NCBI GenBank assembly: GCA_002943765.1
Contig: PQWQ01000004.1
Span: forward strand, 3,534,001 to 3,598,000
DNA length: 64,000 bases
Direction of reading: 5' to 3'
Origin: Psoroptes ovis
Taxonomy: Eukaryota; Arthropoda; Arachnida; Sarcoptiformes; Psoroptidae
The notes under the pieces are model-generated. The model did no database searches. It was not told the origin of the DNA and saw only the letters and a list, made by a program, of their open reading frames with translations. Shown here in pieces: positions 34,901 through 49,800 of the stretch. Both the position numbers and the translations under genes were made by a program. Position 1 is the first letter of the stretch, and each line of letters opens with the position of its first letter.

Positions 34901-37663
34901 TTAACCGAAAAACAAAAACCATAAACCGAAATGAAGATTTATTACAAGTATTATTAGCCAGATATAAACGATTTTATATTATTTCGACAATGGTTTATTT
35001 CGAACAATCATTATCTTGTCTGATATACCGAGATATAATAGTAATAGACTCACATAGACATACACACAAAATGTACAAACACTACCTGTGTTTGATTCAT
35101 ATGGTGAATTATGATTGAATTGAAGCGAAATATAATGAAAACAATGATCGAAAATGTATATTCAAGACAAAATTTGTCGGATTTTGTTTTGAATAAAACA
35201 AATACGAATTTAATGATTTGCTGTGTGAAAGTTTTTCACTTCGATTCGTTAAAAAATTCATTTCTCATTAATCCAATTTTATTTGAAAATATTATTTTGT
35301 CGTTTTTCGCACTATTTCATTCATTTATATATCATTTGTTTATTGGCCATGTGTGTTTGTTAAAAAGAATCAAAATTGTCATAAATTGGTCAGAATTAGT
35401 TGAGAAGAATTTTTTTCAAAGTGAAATAAAATTTAAAATAATTTAAATTTCATCCATTGTTTTTTCTCGTTCGTCGGCTTGCTCATTTGATTCTTATTAC
35501 AAACAGAATAGGAATTTGATGAATAAAATTTTTCAAGCATTATTATTACCATTATTACAATTATTATCATTGTTACAAAATTCATTGTTTCAAATTCATT
35601 AATTTCAACAACAAAAAAAAAGAAAAATATTTTTCATCGAATAATTTTCATTGAGGTAATGGTGTACTTGTTTTGATTTTGATTTTTATTTTTTCATTGC
35701 TCAATATTTCTATCATACACTTGGATCAATTTTAAATGCCATTTTTCACCCATTTTTTTATTTGAAATTTTCATTATTTTTCCAATATTGTTCCATATAG
35801 ATGAATGATCATTTTTTTTAATTATATTAAATTCAAATTTTTCTTTTCATATTAACAATATTATTATTTTTTTTTTTTAAATTCAAATCATTAATTTATT
35901 TATTTTCAATTCATTATTATGAATTAATTATATATATATGAATTCCATAAATGCGATTAATTATATTTGATTAAAGAGAAATGGAGGGGCAAATTTTTTT
36001 TTCTCCTGTGATCAAACTAAATCAAGAAATGACCGAAACAATTGAACAGAATGAATAAACATGTCGTTTTCATTCATTTTGGAAAAAAGTTTTGGCGTGT
36101 GCTATTGACTACTCTCGCTGGTCAATTTGTCATTGATCATTATCATTATTGTTATTCGATTTCTATTTAATATTACCATAATTATATTCAAGAATATATT
36201 CTTTTTTTTCCAATTGAATTTCAAGATATATTTCCCCGAATAGTTCCGAATCGGAAAAATCAAAAATCAAAAAAAAATCAATCAATGATAATGGATCATT
36301 AAATATTTAATGATAAATCAATTCAATCAATTTATTTGTTCATTTCAAATGTCTCTTCTATCCATACCTACTTACTTTCTTTCAAAAATTTGCATTTGGA
36401 TTGACAATGATTTGATTTATTTTTCATTTTTCATTCGATTTGAAACTAAATACAGACAAATAAAGACAGCCCATTTTGATACTTGATAAATGAACTTTTC
36501 AAACCAACCAATAATCCATCATCGCAATAAATTTCAAACTCAAATTTTCTCAAATTTAAATTTAAATTTCATTAAGTTCTTGCATTGTTTTTGCATTGCA
36601 TTGCATTTTTTAATTCAGTTATAATACGAATAACCATTTTAATAAATTCATCAATCATTTTACACAAATAATGATAATAGATTATTAATTAATGATAAAC
36701 AATCGCTACTTCAAATGATTGATTAATGGATCTTGATTTCTTTGTGCTCTATTATTTCATTTAAAATTTAGTTTTATTTTGCTTTATCTCCATAAAAGTT
36801 ATAAATTTAAAATGAAATTTACAAGAATTTATATCCGGTTTCAAAATAAAAAAAAACATAATATCAAATACTAATAATAATAATAATAATAATTTCAATA
36901 TGATTCTAATAATAGATGGTGAATGAAATGAATGCAATGAAATGAATGAAATGAAATGAATGGAATTCAATGATAATAATTTGAATTGAAATTATTTGAA
37001 TTGAAAAAAAAATAAAACAAAAAGTCATGCTCAATTGATCATTATTATTACTGTCATTAATATCATTATTATTATTATTATTATTCTCATTCACATTATA
37101 TTTGTTCACAAGTGATACACTGTGTGTATACATTTCATCATCATCATATTTGATTCTGCATAATAATAATAATAATAATAATATTTTCACACATATTTCT
37201 CCTATTTTTTTTTTACCAAAGATATTCTTTATTTATTTTTTTTTTTTTTTTTTTTTTTTTGTAGACCGTACAAAGAAATACCAGCCATATTCAAACTATA
37301 CCAAAGATCTCAAGCAAAAAGCGAAAAAAAAAATTCATATCATTATATAGATTGCGTTTTTTCTTTTCCAAGTATATGTGATTGCATTTTGTGATAACTT
37401 TTATACATTGAAATTGTTCATGTTATCGTTGTGTAATGTATTTTTTTTTCTTGGTCTATTTTTATATACCATTTTTCTCGACATTCTCACAAGCATATAA
37501 TACCATAGGGGAAAAGAACTGCATTGCAGTATATTGGTATCATCATCATCATCATCATCCAATAACATCATAATCATTAACATTTTCATTATTTCAATTT
37601 TTTTTTTCACATTTATTTTTTTTTTGGGGTTCCCAAAGCTATGATCAAATGAAAATAATCAAA

Positions 37664-37766
37664 ATAATAATAATAATAATAATAATAATAATTCCCTATT
37701 CAATTCTATTGTTTATTATTATTATTATTATTATTATTTGTTTTTCCTTGTAATATTTGTTTCCTT

Positions 37767-37810
<44 letters not shown>

Positions 37811-37811
37811 T
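37664..37811. repeat. AAT/ATT microsatellite cluster
   Basis: Three trinucleotide arrays occur close together: (AAT)n at about 37664-37692, (ATT)n at about 37713-37738 and (TAT)n at about 37768-37811. The first and the later arrays are complementary, so the segment could fold back on itself. Confidence 0.85.
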
Positions 37812-37895
37812 CTGTGTTTTGTTTTATTTTGTTGCTGATGATGATGATGATGAAAAAAAAAAATTTCAAAACTAGTTCATCAACAAAAGTTTAGT

Positions 37896-37976
37896 TTAGG
37901 TTGTCCGAAAAGTTTATTTTGTTTAATCAATGCATTTGCTCATTAAAAATCGGCCAAAATTTTGCGGACAGCCTAA
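37896..37976. mobile_element. Mariner-type foldback MITE, distal copy
   Basis: Left end TTAGGTTGTCCGAAAAGTTT, right end AATTTTGCGGACAGCCTAA. At 81 bp it is the same size as the 12.8-14.7 kb copies and closest to the one at 12781 (CCG- rather than CCC-type ends). The arms carry more mismatches than the clustered copies, implying an older insertion. Confidence 0.75.
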
Positions 37977-38533
37977 TAATAATAGAAAAAAAAAACATGC
38001 AGGGAAAACAACATTCGGAGTGAATATTATTAATTTTGGGCCCTCAATAAAAAAAAATAAAATAAATAAATTCCATTTGAAACAAAGTGTTTCATTTTGA
38101 TTTGTTTTTTCAAATGTTTTGTTTGTTTTTCCTTCAAATTCCTTTTGAAATAAGAATTCATTCATTTTTTTATTGAAAAATTGAATTGAAAAGGACGGAA
38201 AAAAATTCATTAAAATAATTTCTGAGAAAATAATTTCGAAAAAAAATCTCTAAGAATTTAATGAAATTGGAAAAAATTTCGGAAATTTCATCAAATTTTC
38301 AAAAAAATTTCATTTGATTTGATTGAAATAATAATAATAAATGATGAATGATAAATGATAAAATAATTATCAATATTTCGATATTTGAAAATCTATTTTT
38401 CTTCAATTTTTCAATTTTTAAAAGAGCTTTAGAAAAGATGATAATGTAAATTGAATTTAAATTATTATTAAGATTTGCTTATAAGAATTATTATTTCTTT
38501 TTTTTTCATCATTTATTTCTACGCCCTCGTAAT

Positions 38534-38565
<32 letters not shown>

Positions 38566-40885
38566 TAAGATTATTATTATTTAAGATTATTGATTCATTA
38601 ATTCATTTATTTATTTTTGAAAAAATATTTCATTTTGAAACATGTTTTTGTTTATTTATTTATTTATTTATTTCTTTATTTCATTTCATTTCATTTCATT
38701 TCGTTCCATTTTATAATTCTTCCATTCAATTTTTTTTTTGACAAAATACACAATAATCTTCTTGTATCCACGTTTCTATAAACAATGAATATGAAGAATT
38801 ATAAGAATAAATAAATAAATAAATAATTGAATTCATTTGAAGGTTTATTTTGGAATTTACTTGGTGATTAAAACGAAATGAATAAATAAAATAAAATAAA
38901 TGTAAAAACAAATAATAAGAAACCGGTGTCATTTGAATTGAATTTTCTTTTTTTCTTTTTTTCTTTTCATTATTTTTCAATAAAATCAATGTAATCAATA
39001 TTAAATGTATACAAGGCTAACGAAGACCAAAGAAACGATATGAAAGCTTAAAGATACGACAACAATGACAATGAATGTCGGTACATGTGTTGGAACATTT
39101 CGTACCTTAGTATTATTATTTGGTATTATTATTATTATTATCATGGAACCAAAATGAAACCGGAAGATCCGAAACCGAAAATATTGTTGATATGCGCTCT
39201 TTTGAATCATTATACATTGAGATCGGCTGCATTACTGATGATGATGATGATGAACATGCTCTCGAAGGCACTGCGGCATTTTTTTTCGGCATTATTTTTA
39301 CTGGTGCTGGTGGTGGTGGTGGTGGTGGAGGCGAAAATGAAAAAATTCGCATATTCATATATATATAGCCAAATATATATTCACCATCACCATCACCACC
39401 ACCACCAACAAATATCAGTAATTGCTGCTGTATTTTTTTTTTTTTTTTTTTTCAATGTGCCCATATATCACTTGATATATTTTTTGCAAAAAATAACAAC
39501 ATTTCATGATCAAAACAGACGATAATTTCGAACACTATCAAGTTTCATCGTTTGTTTGGTTGGTTGTTGTTGTTGTCGGTATTTGTTCTTGTTCCATATC
39601 TTGAAAAAAAATATAATTTTTCATTATCTTCTTTTTTGATGATGATGATAATAATGAAAATGAACAAGATGAAGAATGATGGTGATGAAAAACTTGAATG
39701 AAATGAATTCAAAATGATGAAATGATGATGGTTGAAAAGAAACAACAAATGAAATAACTGAATATTTGCTGAGAATATTAATTGTCTGTCTATCTTTGTG
39801 TGTGTGTGTGTGTGTATATGTGTGTGTTTATGATGTGTGCTTTGAGTGTGTGATATATTTCAGTGTGTGTGTGTATGTGTGTGTGTTTGTGATATATGAT
39901 TCACTTCAAAAAAATGATTCAATCATTCTTTTCAACATTCAATTCGTTTTTGGGCCACGAAAAAAAAATTTCCAGTCTTTTGCCATTTTGAAATGGTGAA
40001 ATCCTTTTTCTTTTCTATTCATTTTAAACATTGAAACATGATTGAAAAAAAATTTTTCGATGAAAATTCTATGGATATATATTTTGAATATATTTCATGT
40101 GTTAAAATTTCCAAAAAAAAAAAAATAAAATTTAAAATTAATTGAAACATTGGCGATACGCTAAGACTAAGTGAAATGACTAAATTGTCAAAATTTTGTG
40201 ATAAACCTTTTTCTGTTCATTTGTTTTTCATCAAATTTGGTGAAGCCGGTATGATTTTGATGCAGTGATTTTTGGTTTATGTTTCAATATTCGTTTTTTC
40301 TTTTAAATTTTATCAATTAACCCCATAAAAATTCATTGAATAATCAATCAATCAATTAATCAATTTTTTCATTTTGTCTATTTTTTTGACCTACAATAAT
40401 TGTACAATTCAAAAATCTGCAGAATCATTATTTGAGAATAAAATCATTCATTTCATTTCATTTCATTCCTTTCAATGCTTTTGTTTGTGTGTGTGTGTGT
40501 GTATTTACTTGTGTGGATTATAGTTTTGTGATATATAATTCATTTGTTTTGATTCATTTCAATCAATTTATTTAATTTTGATTTTTCATTCAATTTTTCA
40601 ATTTTTTTTCATATTCAATAATTTCATCAAAACAATTCAATAGTGATAATCTATTAATTCATTCTATTTATTCTGGACATTCATTCAACAAAAATCATCG
40701 AAGCAGATTTGCAGATTAGTTTCAATAGGATTTCGTTTCAATTTTTTCCCCAATTTTTCTGGCAGACATATTTTCTCATTGATAATCAATCAATTTCTCA
40801 TCAAAAAAAAAAAGAAAGAAAAAAAAATTCATTCGCATAATTATCATCAGTGGCAAATAATATCATAATTCAAAAAACACCACCG

Positions 40886-43800
40886 ATGGCAACTACACAA
40901 CAACGAAAACAGCAAACAGGATTGCGAACACGTACCCCATCACCTTCACGTTCAACATCGGCATCATCCGCACATCAATCACCGTTACCACCACCATCAT
41001 CATCATTATCACAACATCCACAACCGACATCATCATCATCATCATCTTCATTATCATCATTTGCAAAACCAATTTGTAATTTTCGTTATGTTGGCTGTTA
41101 TTTACTCATCGTTATTAGCGATGGTTGCGATCAATTACGGCAGCAATCATGGTTAAGACAGCAGGCATCATCATCATCATCGTTAACATCGTCCCGAAGA
41201 TTCGTTCATAATCAATCAGAATTGGATGAATTTAATCGTCGATGGACAAGTGGTTTTGTTGCCAAAGTAATACAACAAATACGTAAAGGTAAATACCTTA
41301 AATGATGACAATCATTTTACATTCAAGAAAGGTTCAAATTTACAATTTTTCTCTATTATTCAACCGCCGAATATATCACCAATATATTGATATCAGTTTT
41401 ATCGATATATTATCCTTGCGATAACTTTGAAATGTTATGCATAAATCTTTTATTTGAAAAAAAAATGCCTAATGATCATATTGTCTTTGATTTGATCCTT
41501 GATGACATAAACATAGGAAGAGCGAGCGCGAGAGACAGAGACAGAAATATTAGAACCTTTTGTTCAATTCATTTCCATGATCATGATCATTAAATTAAGA
41601 TAATAAAATTTTCGAAAATAATCAAAATAATAATAATAATGAAATTCATTAATATTTTTGAATTTTTATTATTATTATTTCACATTAATTTGATTTAAAT
41701 CTTTTTTTTTTTTTTTTTTTTTAGTGATTGAACCAAGTATAGAACCCAAGCGAAAAAAGCAAAATTTAGTCCAATTTTCAGAATGTCGCATTGAATCAGT
41801 ACGCATGAGAAACAACGATTGCATATTTCTTGTTGTTGTTGTTGTTGTTGTTGCTGCTGCTGTTTTCGTATACAATAATTTTTGCTTCGATATTTTTTTT
41901 TTTCATTTTCAACATTGAATTGAATGGTGATTTATTTGATTTTCATTTAAGGGGGAAAATGTAGAATAATGTAGTCGTACAGTTAAACATTTACTTTGGA
42001 TGATTACTTTATTATAGATTTGATGATAGATAGATAAATTTAGAATAGATTAGAATTTTGTGAATAATCAAATAATGGTATCCAATATATATATATATTG
42101 GTTTTAATCATCATCATCATCATCGATCAAAATTATCAATAATAATAATTCAAAAATAAATAATAAATCTAAAGTATGGCAAATTCAAAGCAAAAAAAAA
42201 ACACTGATTTTGATGGCATTTTTTTTGTACAATAATCATCTATCAATTAATCAATCAATCAATCATTTATTGAATTAATTATAATTGAAATCGATGATTC
42301 AATGTGTCAATATTATTTGTCTACCATTGGTGAACATTAGTCATATAAATTTAATTTAATTTCTATGTACAAACATACATATATAAATCGAGATCAGTAT
42401 GGCTCAATTTTGTTTTTAATCTATGAAATTGTTTTTATAATTAACTAAAGTATTTTTTTTTTCTTTGCTCACACATTTTTTCATCGAATCAGGTTTAATA
42501 ATTTGGCAAACAACGACAACAACTCGAACCATTCATGATGATGATGATAATAATAATAATCATTTCATTGAATTGGAAACATTTTTAGATCAATTAGATC
42601 AACAAAAACAATTGAAAAATTTATTGAATGATAATGGTAAATTAATTAATTATTTTATTTGATAATTGTTGATTTTTTTTTGTTTTGTTTTGCTAATTAT
42701 TTTGTTTTTGTATTTCTTTTTTATTTCGATTTCGTTTATTCATTGAATATTTTCGATTGAATATGGTGTTGTAGGCCAAATATTATTTCAATATGCACAA
42801 AAATCTTTGGCCATCGAAATTTTGTGCAATCCTTCATTGCTTACATTATGTCAATGTTTACGAAATGTATTACGTTCACCGACTGGACAAATACATATAA
42901 TATATGCTGGTGCAACATTTTGTGAAACAGGATCATGGCTATTGGCTGATGGCACATTTTCTGCATATGATTTTTATGAATTAATTAATGATGTTGATAA
43001 AACATATGAAAAAAATGGAAACGAAGATTCAACTAATGATAATCAATCAATTAATCCATGTAATGGACATTCATCGATTGTTGAACATTTAAGTTCACAT
43101 GATATTTCAGTTTATTTACATTGTGAACCAGCAGGTGATTGGGCTATTTTATTGGATATATTTTCTGGCAATCAAATTGATCCAAAATCAGCAAGAAGGT
43201 CATCAAAAATTTTCAACGATTTTTATAATCGTAATTCAACTAGTAACATTAGTTCTAAATCTAGAAATATAAAAAAATCAAAATCAAATAATCAAATCGA
43301 TGATATCCGTCGTTATTTATTCAATTTTTCATTGAATCCTGAACAAGGTGATTTAGTTTTATTAGATACATCAGCAAGTGGCAGAAGTGCACAAAGTTTG
43401 CTCAATTATATTGGTGATCGATTAGCATGGCATTTTGAATGGCTAATGCAACCGATTGAACGAGGTGGTGCTGGCCAAGGCAATTCATTGGCATCAATTA
43501 TTTGCAAAAAAGATCCAAATGATACGGTTGGTTTTGTTCGCTTACAACAGCCAACAATTTATGTATTTCCAAGTGGACAAGGTGATTGTGCAATATTATC
43601 ATTGGATAGTGGCTTTACAATGTTACTCGATGGTGGTTATATGCCAGCAACAAAAACTGTTTGGCCTTTTTTAAAACATTTACAGCATCTTGATTCAATT
43701 GTTATTACACATTTGGGTGAAGATAATTTTTTTGGATTATTAACTTTATTAAAATTGAAATCAATTAGAAGAGAATGTAATATTGATTTACCATCTAGTC

Positions 43801-46800
43801 AATGTCCGCAAATCGGTTATCTATTCTGCAATGATCATATTTCAGGAATACAATCACCATTATCTTCATCGTCATCATCATCATCAACACCTTCGTCTGA
43901 TGCTACGATTGATATGACTAAAGTATCATCAACTATTGTTCTTGATGATCATCGCTTATCTTTAAATGAATTAAATAGACAGTTATTTCAAAATCTGAAT
44001 GATTTAAATATTAAACCATTAGCATGTATACGTAATATTGATTCGTTGAATGAAGAAACTAAAAAAGAATCTTCTGCAACTAATCGTGATACGAAATCAT
44101 CGACAACATTACCACCAACACCAATCACATTATATCATAAAGTTGGTGTTGGCACACTGTACATGTATGTTTTGAATCCAACATTAGATCGAATATTTGC
44201 AAGCAATGAAATTAAACGAAATCCAAGTGGCCGCTCTACACCAACACCAACAACAACATCGGCTACAACAAAACAACAAGAATCGGAACTAGAAAATATT
44301 GCTGAAACTGATCAACAATCAATTTGTAGTTTATTAATATGGAGACCACATAATCCACATAAACGTATTGCACGTATATTATTTCCTGGTAATTGTACAC
44401 AATCACAAATATTAGAAGGTTTACAATCATTGATGATTGTTTCGAAATTTGAGCAAAATACTAATGAAACAACAACTAATACAACAACAACAACAACAAC
44501 AAATGGATCAAGTCGTATATCGCGACGTTTAATGCCATCACGTAAACAATTAGCATCGACAAATTCAATATTGACAACATTAATAGCTAAACATCCTGAA
44601 TGTAAAACAAATATAATTGAATTATTAGAGCTAGATACATTATTACATCAACGTACACCATGTACTGGTGAACAATTAGAACAAATATTTAAATTAAATT
44701 ATGAAAAAATTATTAAAACAACAACAATTATATCAACTAATTCATTGCATCAATTTGGTCGTTCATTATCGGTTGCACCGAATTTATTACGTACAAAACA
44801 TCAATCAAAATCTAAAACAACAGCTGCAACAACAACAACAACAAGTAAAACACGTCAAACAATCGGTAGTAAACAACCGCAACGTTCAGAAACACCAAGT
44901 AGATATTGTCGATTCCGTTCAGTATCACCACCAATGTTTCATTCACCTAAAATTACCAGCACAGAATCAACAATTCTCAATCGTCGACAACAACCTACTA
45001 CGACGGCAACAGTTTCGCGAACAGTCATAGCATCTACAATGACCATGGCAAAACAACAACAGCAATCAATTGTCAATGAACAACCAGCAATTCAACGAAC
45101 TGCAACACAACAACAACAATCGATTGGATCGATGACTAATCGCATAATCAGTAATAAACCTTCGATACAATCGAAACCAGCGACAATACAATCAGATCAA
45201 ATATTGTCAAAGACCAAATTACCACCATTACCACCACCAAAAACTAAGCAAAAACCAACAAAACAACGATTGACTCAAGTTGACCATACAGTCAAACAAA
45301 TTGAACCAATTTCAAAACAAATAATTGGTGGCGTAAAAACTTCGAATGAAGGGCCAATACCACGACCAGTAGTTCGTCGAAAATTAATTGGTGATCGACA
45401 AACACAACCACAACAACAACAACAACCGCAGCAGCCAATGCATGATGGAATTATTGATAAAAAAGTTGATGTCCAAGAACAACCAACACAATTACCGGCA
45501 ACATTTTCGGAAGCGATGAGCGAAGAAACAAGCATACGTTCATCAACCGATGAAGAAGTGCGAAAAATAACCAAACGTATGGAACAACAACAAATGAAAA
45601 CTGAACAAGTGATGCGTGCTGCTGCTGTTGAATTGGCAAAAAGTGAAAATCAATTTAAGCAACCAATTGAATCAAAAACAATCGGTCATGATGATGAAAC
45701 AACAACATCAATAAATGCAACAGCAACAACACCAACAGCTACGACAACTACAACAGCTGGACAAGAAATGATTGATTATGAAACTGATCATGATCAATTG
45801 GATAGCTTAACATCGAATGATGTCGATAATGAACAAGCGATTGAATTAATAAATCAATCAACAGTATCAGCTAAAATATTGGAGAAAATGGATAATATTG
45901 ATATTCAAAATCAACAACAACAACCAGCACAATCAATCGGTGAATCAATAAGTAAACAAGATGAAAGCCAAGAATCAGAATCATCTACAGAAAAAATTGA
46001 AATAAAAGATGAAGTTTCAATTCAGCAACAACAGCCAGTGATATCGAATATTGAAGAAAACATCAGTGATTATCAAATGAAATCAATCAAAGATGATCAT
46101 ACAATTATGGATGATTATAAAAATGATATTAATGTCGAAATTAAAGATCAAAATAATAATGATTTAACAACAATGATTAATGAAAATGATAAAAAATTAT
46201 CAATAGACAATGTGATCGATATTGTTGATATGAAAAATGTTGAACAAGTGCCTGATATTAATGATAATATTAATAATAATAATAATAAAAATGATGATAA
46301 TGATGATTTTGTAGAAATAAATACGGAACCAAAGTCAATAATAAATGAAACTGTGATAATAAATAATGATAATAATAATAATAATAGAAATTTTGCTGAT
46401 ATCATTGAACAACAAAAAGAAATTGGCCATAAAATTATTGAACAAATTGATAATAAAATCAATGAAAAATTGAAACAATTGGATGATTATTTGTCGACAA
46501 AATCAAAAATTAATGATAATGTTATTAGTGAAATCGATAAAGATATGAATGATGATGATGATGATAATATTCAACAAAAAGGACAAATTATTGATGAAAA
46601 AATTGATGAAAAATCAATGCAAATTGAACCCAAAATAGCTGATATCGAAATATCGGATATGACTGAGAAAAAAGATGATTCTTTAGAAGTTGAACCACCT
46701 ATGAAGGATGAAACGCAAGATGTTACAGAAAAACTTGCTGAAATTAAACCATGCGAATTGAGATCAGAAATCAATGAAGCAGATGTTCAAAAATCTACTA

Positions 46801-49800
46801 AAGTTGAATTTGAAAAAAATGAAGAAATTGAGTGCAAAGATCATCAGGCAGAGGCTGAATTACCAGAATCTACAAAAACAGAATCATCAGAAATTGTTCA
46901 GGCAAAAGAAATTGAAATAATCGAAAAAGAATCTGCAAAAGATTATGAAAAAATTGAAGCTAAAGAAATTGATTCTAATGTTGAGCAACAGGTGGGCGAT
47001 GCTTCTGAAAAACAAACAATCGCAGAAACAAAGCTTGATGATACTGAAGAGTTGAAATCTGAAATTGTTTGCATTGAAATTGAGCAAACAAAATCAGATC
47101 AATCTATGGCTGAAGACAAAAAAGAAATGGACGAAGAAAAAATTGAAGAAACCAATTTAGAATCGAAAGATGATATTGAAAAAATTGAATCGACAGAAAT
47201 TGTTAATGAAGAAGCGGAATCAGAGCCGATTAAATCAATGATGGAGAAAGCTGATCAAACTCCAGAATCGAAAGAACAGATAGAAGAAAAGATAAGCGAA
47301 GAAGCAGCACCGATGGCGACAAAGGCTAAGGATGAATTAGAGCCGATCAAAGCCGAAACCGATGAAATTAAACAAGAAGGTGCTTCATCTGAAGAAAAAC
47401 CCGTAGATTTTGAATCAAGACCTGTAGAAAAAGATGATTTGAAACAAATTGAAAGCACTGAACCTACGAAAACTGAATTAAACGAATCTATGATAGCAGA
47501 TAAAGAAAAAGCTGCTGAAATCAAAGAATCAGATTCTGCTAAAGACAAACCTGTGGAATCAGAAACAGTAAAAGAACCGGTTGAAGTAAAAGAATCAAAA
47601 ATTATTGAATCAAATGAAAAAGTAAAACATGATGTTCAATCAAAAAACATTGTGATCGATGATGATCATAAACCAAGAAAATCTTCATTCGATCAAATTA
47701 TATCGATGGCAGAGAAAATTATGCCGACAATGATTAAACCATTGTTTCGTTCTTCTACTGATAAACAAAAAGAAACTAAAGATTCTAAAAGCAATATTGA
47801 AACAAAAAAGATTGAACAACTCCGAAAAGAATCGCTGGAATCTGTTCCCGTCAAAGAATTAAAAGATGATAAACAAACAGAACAGGCCAGACAATTATTG
47901 ACTGATGAAATGATACAAGAAGAATTAGATAGATTAGAAAGCAAACCTGTTGAGCCTTTAAAATCTATCACTGAAGAAAAATTGGAGAAAATTGACGTAA
48001 AAAATGAAACAGCAGAATCAATAACCGAACAACCATTAGAAAAAGAAGAAAATGTGTCCACTAATGAAAAAGAGACACATGAAACATCGATATCTGAAGC
48101 AAAATTAGATGCAAAAATAGAAGAAATTAAGATGGATGAAATACAATCTAAAGAAAATGATAAATTAGTCACTGAAGCCCAGAAACCAGAATCAAAACCT
48201 ATTGAAAGTGAATCGATTCCAGTTGAGGAACCTGAATATAAATCAACAGAGATTAAACCAGTCGAAACCGAAAAACCAGAATTAAAATCAACAGAAAGTG
48301 AATTAGGTAGAGCTGAAGAGATTGAATCAACTGAACCAATTGAGCCAATAAAAATTACGGAATCAGAATTGAAACCTATCAGTAGTGAGTCATTAAAAAC
48401 TGGAGAACCAGAATCGAAACCTGAGGAAATTATTGAAAAAGAGGCTAAACCAGAAGAAAATGAACTAGCGAGAATTGAGGAGCAAGAATCGAAACCAGAA
48501 GAAAGTGAGCCTGTAAAAATTGAAGAATCAGAACCGAAACCAACAGAAGCTGAAATAATTGAAAATAAAGAACAAGAATTAAAACCTGAAGAAATAATTG
48601 AACCAGAAGCAAAACCAGTTGAAAGTGAGCCAGTTAAAACGGAAGAATCAGAATCTAAACCAGTAGAGAGTGACCAAATCACAGACAAAGAAACAACTGC
48701 ATTAAAATCTACCGGAATCAAACCAATCGAGGCTAAAGAAGAACCACAATTAAAAGTTAAATCAGCAGAAAAAGAACCAATGAAAATCGCAGAAATAGAA
48801 TCGAAACCAACAGAAACTGAATTGGTCACGACTGAAAAACCGGAACCAGAATCAACAGAAATACAACCAATTGAAGCCGGAATAAGTGAATCTAAATCAG
48901 TCGATAATGAATCTGTTGAAGTTAAGGAATTAAAATCTGAAACTGTTGAAAGTGAAGCATCGAAACCTGAAGAAGTAGAATCGAAACCAGCTGTGAGTGA
49001 ACCAGTAGAAATTGCAGAACATGTTAAAAATGTAGAACCAGAATCAAAAGCTGAGGAAACAGAATCCAAACCGGAACCTGAACAAGTGAAACCAGAAGCA
49101 ATCGAATCAGTCAAAATAGAAAAAGAAGAATCTAAACCAGTAGATAAGGAACAAAACATTGTCGAAGATCAAGAACCGAAACCCTGTGAATTGGAATCTG
49201 TTAAAGATGAGCCACAAGAATCGAAAACAGCCGAAATCGAACCAGTAAAATCTGCAGAATTAGATTCAAATCGTATTGAAGAAAAACCACTTGAATCAAT
49301 TGAAGAAACTAAATTGAAACCAGAAGAAAGTGAATTAATCATAGATAAAAAACCAGAATCGGAATCGACTATAATTGAAGCAACTGAGACTCCGGAACCA
49401 GCATCAATTGTTGAATCAACTGAAAGTAAACAGTTGATGGCTGAGCAGCAAGAATTGAAACCAGCAGATACTGTACCGAGTACTACAGAAGAACCAAAGC
49501 AAATACAGCCAATCAAAGCTGTAGAAACTGAATTAAAATCAAAAGAAAATGAGCCTGTGGATATTGAGCAACAAGATTCGAAACCAGGACAAATTGAACC
49601 TCTCAAGACTGAAGAACCAGAGCTTAAATTAGAAGAAAAGAAGCCTGATGAATCTAATGAAAAAGAATATGAACAAACAGAAATCAAACCTGCTGAGATT
49701 GAAAAGCTTGAATCGAAACCAGTAGAAAGTGAATCAATTGAAACAGTAGATCCAGAATCGAAGAAAGTAGGTGATAAATCTCCAGAAACTGACTCACTTA

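Larger units (their letters stand above)
30227..40885. other. Large intergenic region, 10.6 kb
   Basis: AT-rich DNA with many simple repeats: CA runs at 30766-30786 and 33392-33418, ATT/AAT runs near 37664-37811, and GT tracts at 39798-39895. Hairpins lie at 30563-30599 and 34592-34617, paired TATA-bearing blocks at 31634-31990 and a mariner-type MITE at 37896. Open frames such as 34621-35118 and 39085-39525 are Phe/Leu/Ile/Val-rich and show no domain. The right part should hold the futsch promoter and 5' UTR. Confidence 0.6.

Noticed and set aside
34621..35118. 165-codon ATG frame on the plus strand
   Set aside because: Phe/Leu/Ile-rich translation typical of AT-rich non-coding DNA, no recognisable domain, no spliced neighbour; kept only as part of the intergenic region.
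39085..39525. 146-codon frame with Val, His and Phe runs
   Set aside because: Built mostly of translated simple repeats (GTT/GGT, CAC/CAT, poly-T); overlapping frames are equally open.
41724..41918. Possible extra futsch exon behind poly-T and AG
   Set aside because: Acceptor phase fits, but the translation ends in poly-Val and a stop. Skipping it rebuilds the family segment IRKGLIIWQ exactly.
47693..49159. 488-codon minus-strand frame inside futsch
   Set aside because: Mirror of the Glu/Ser/Lys/Pro codon bias of the sense repeat; no start context, splice logic or domain.
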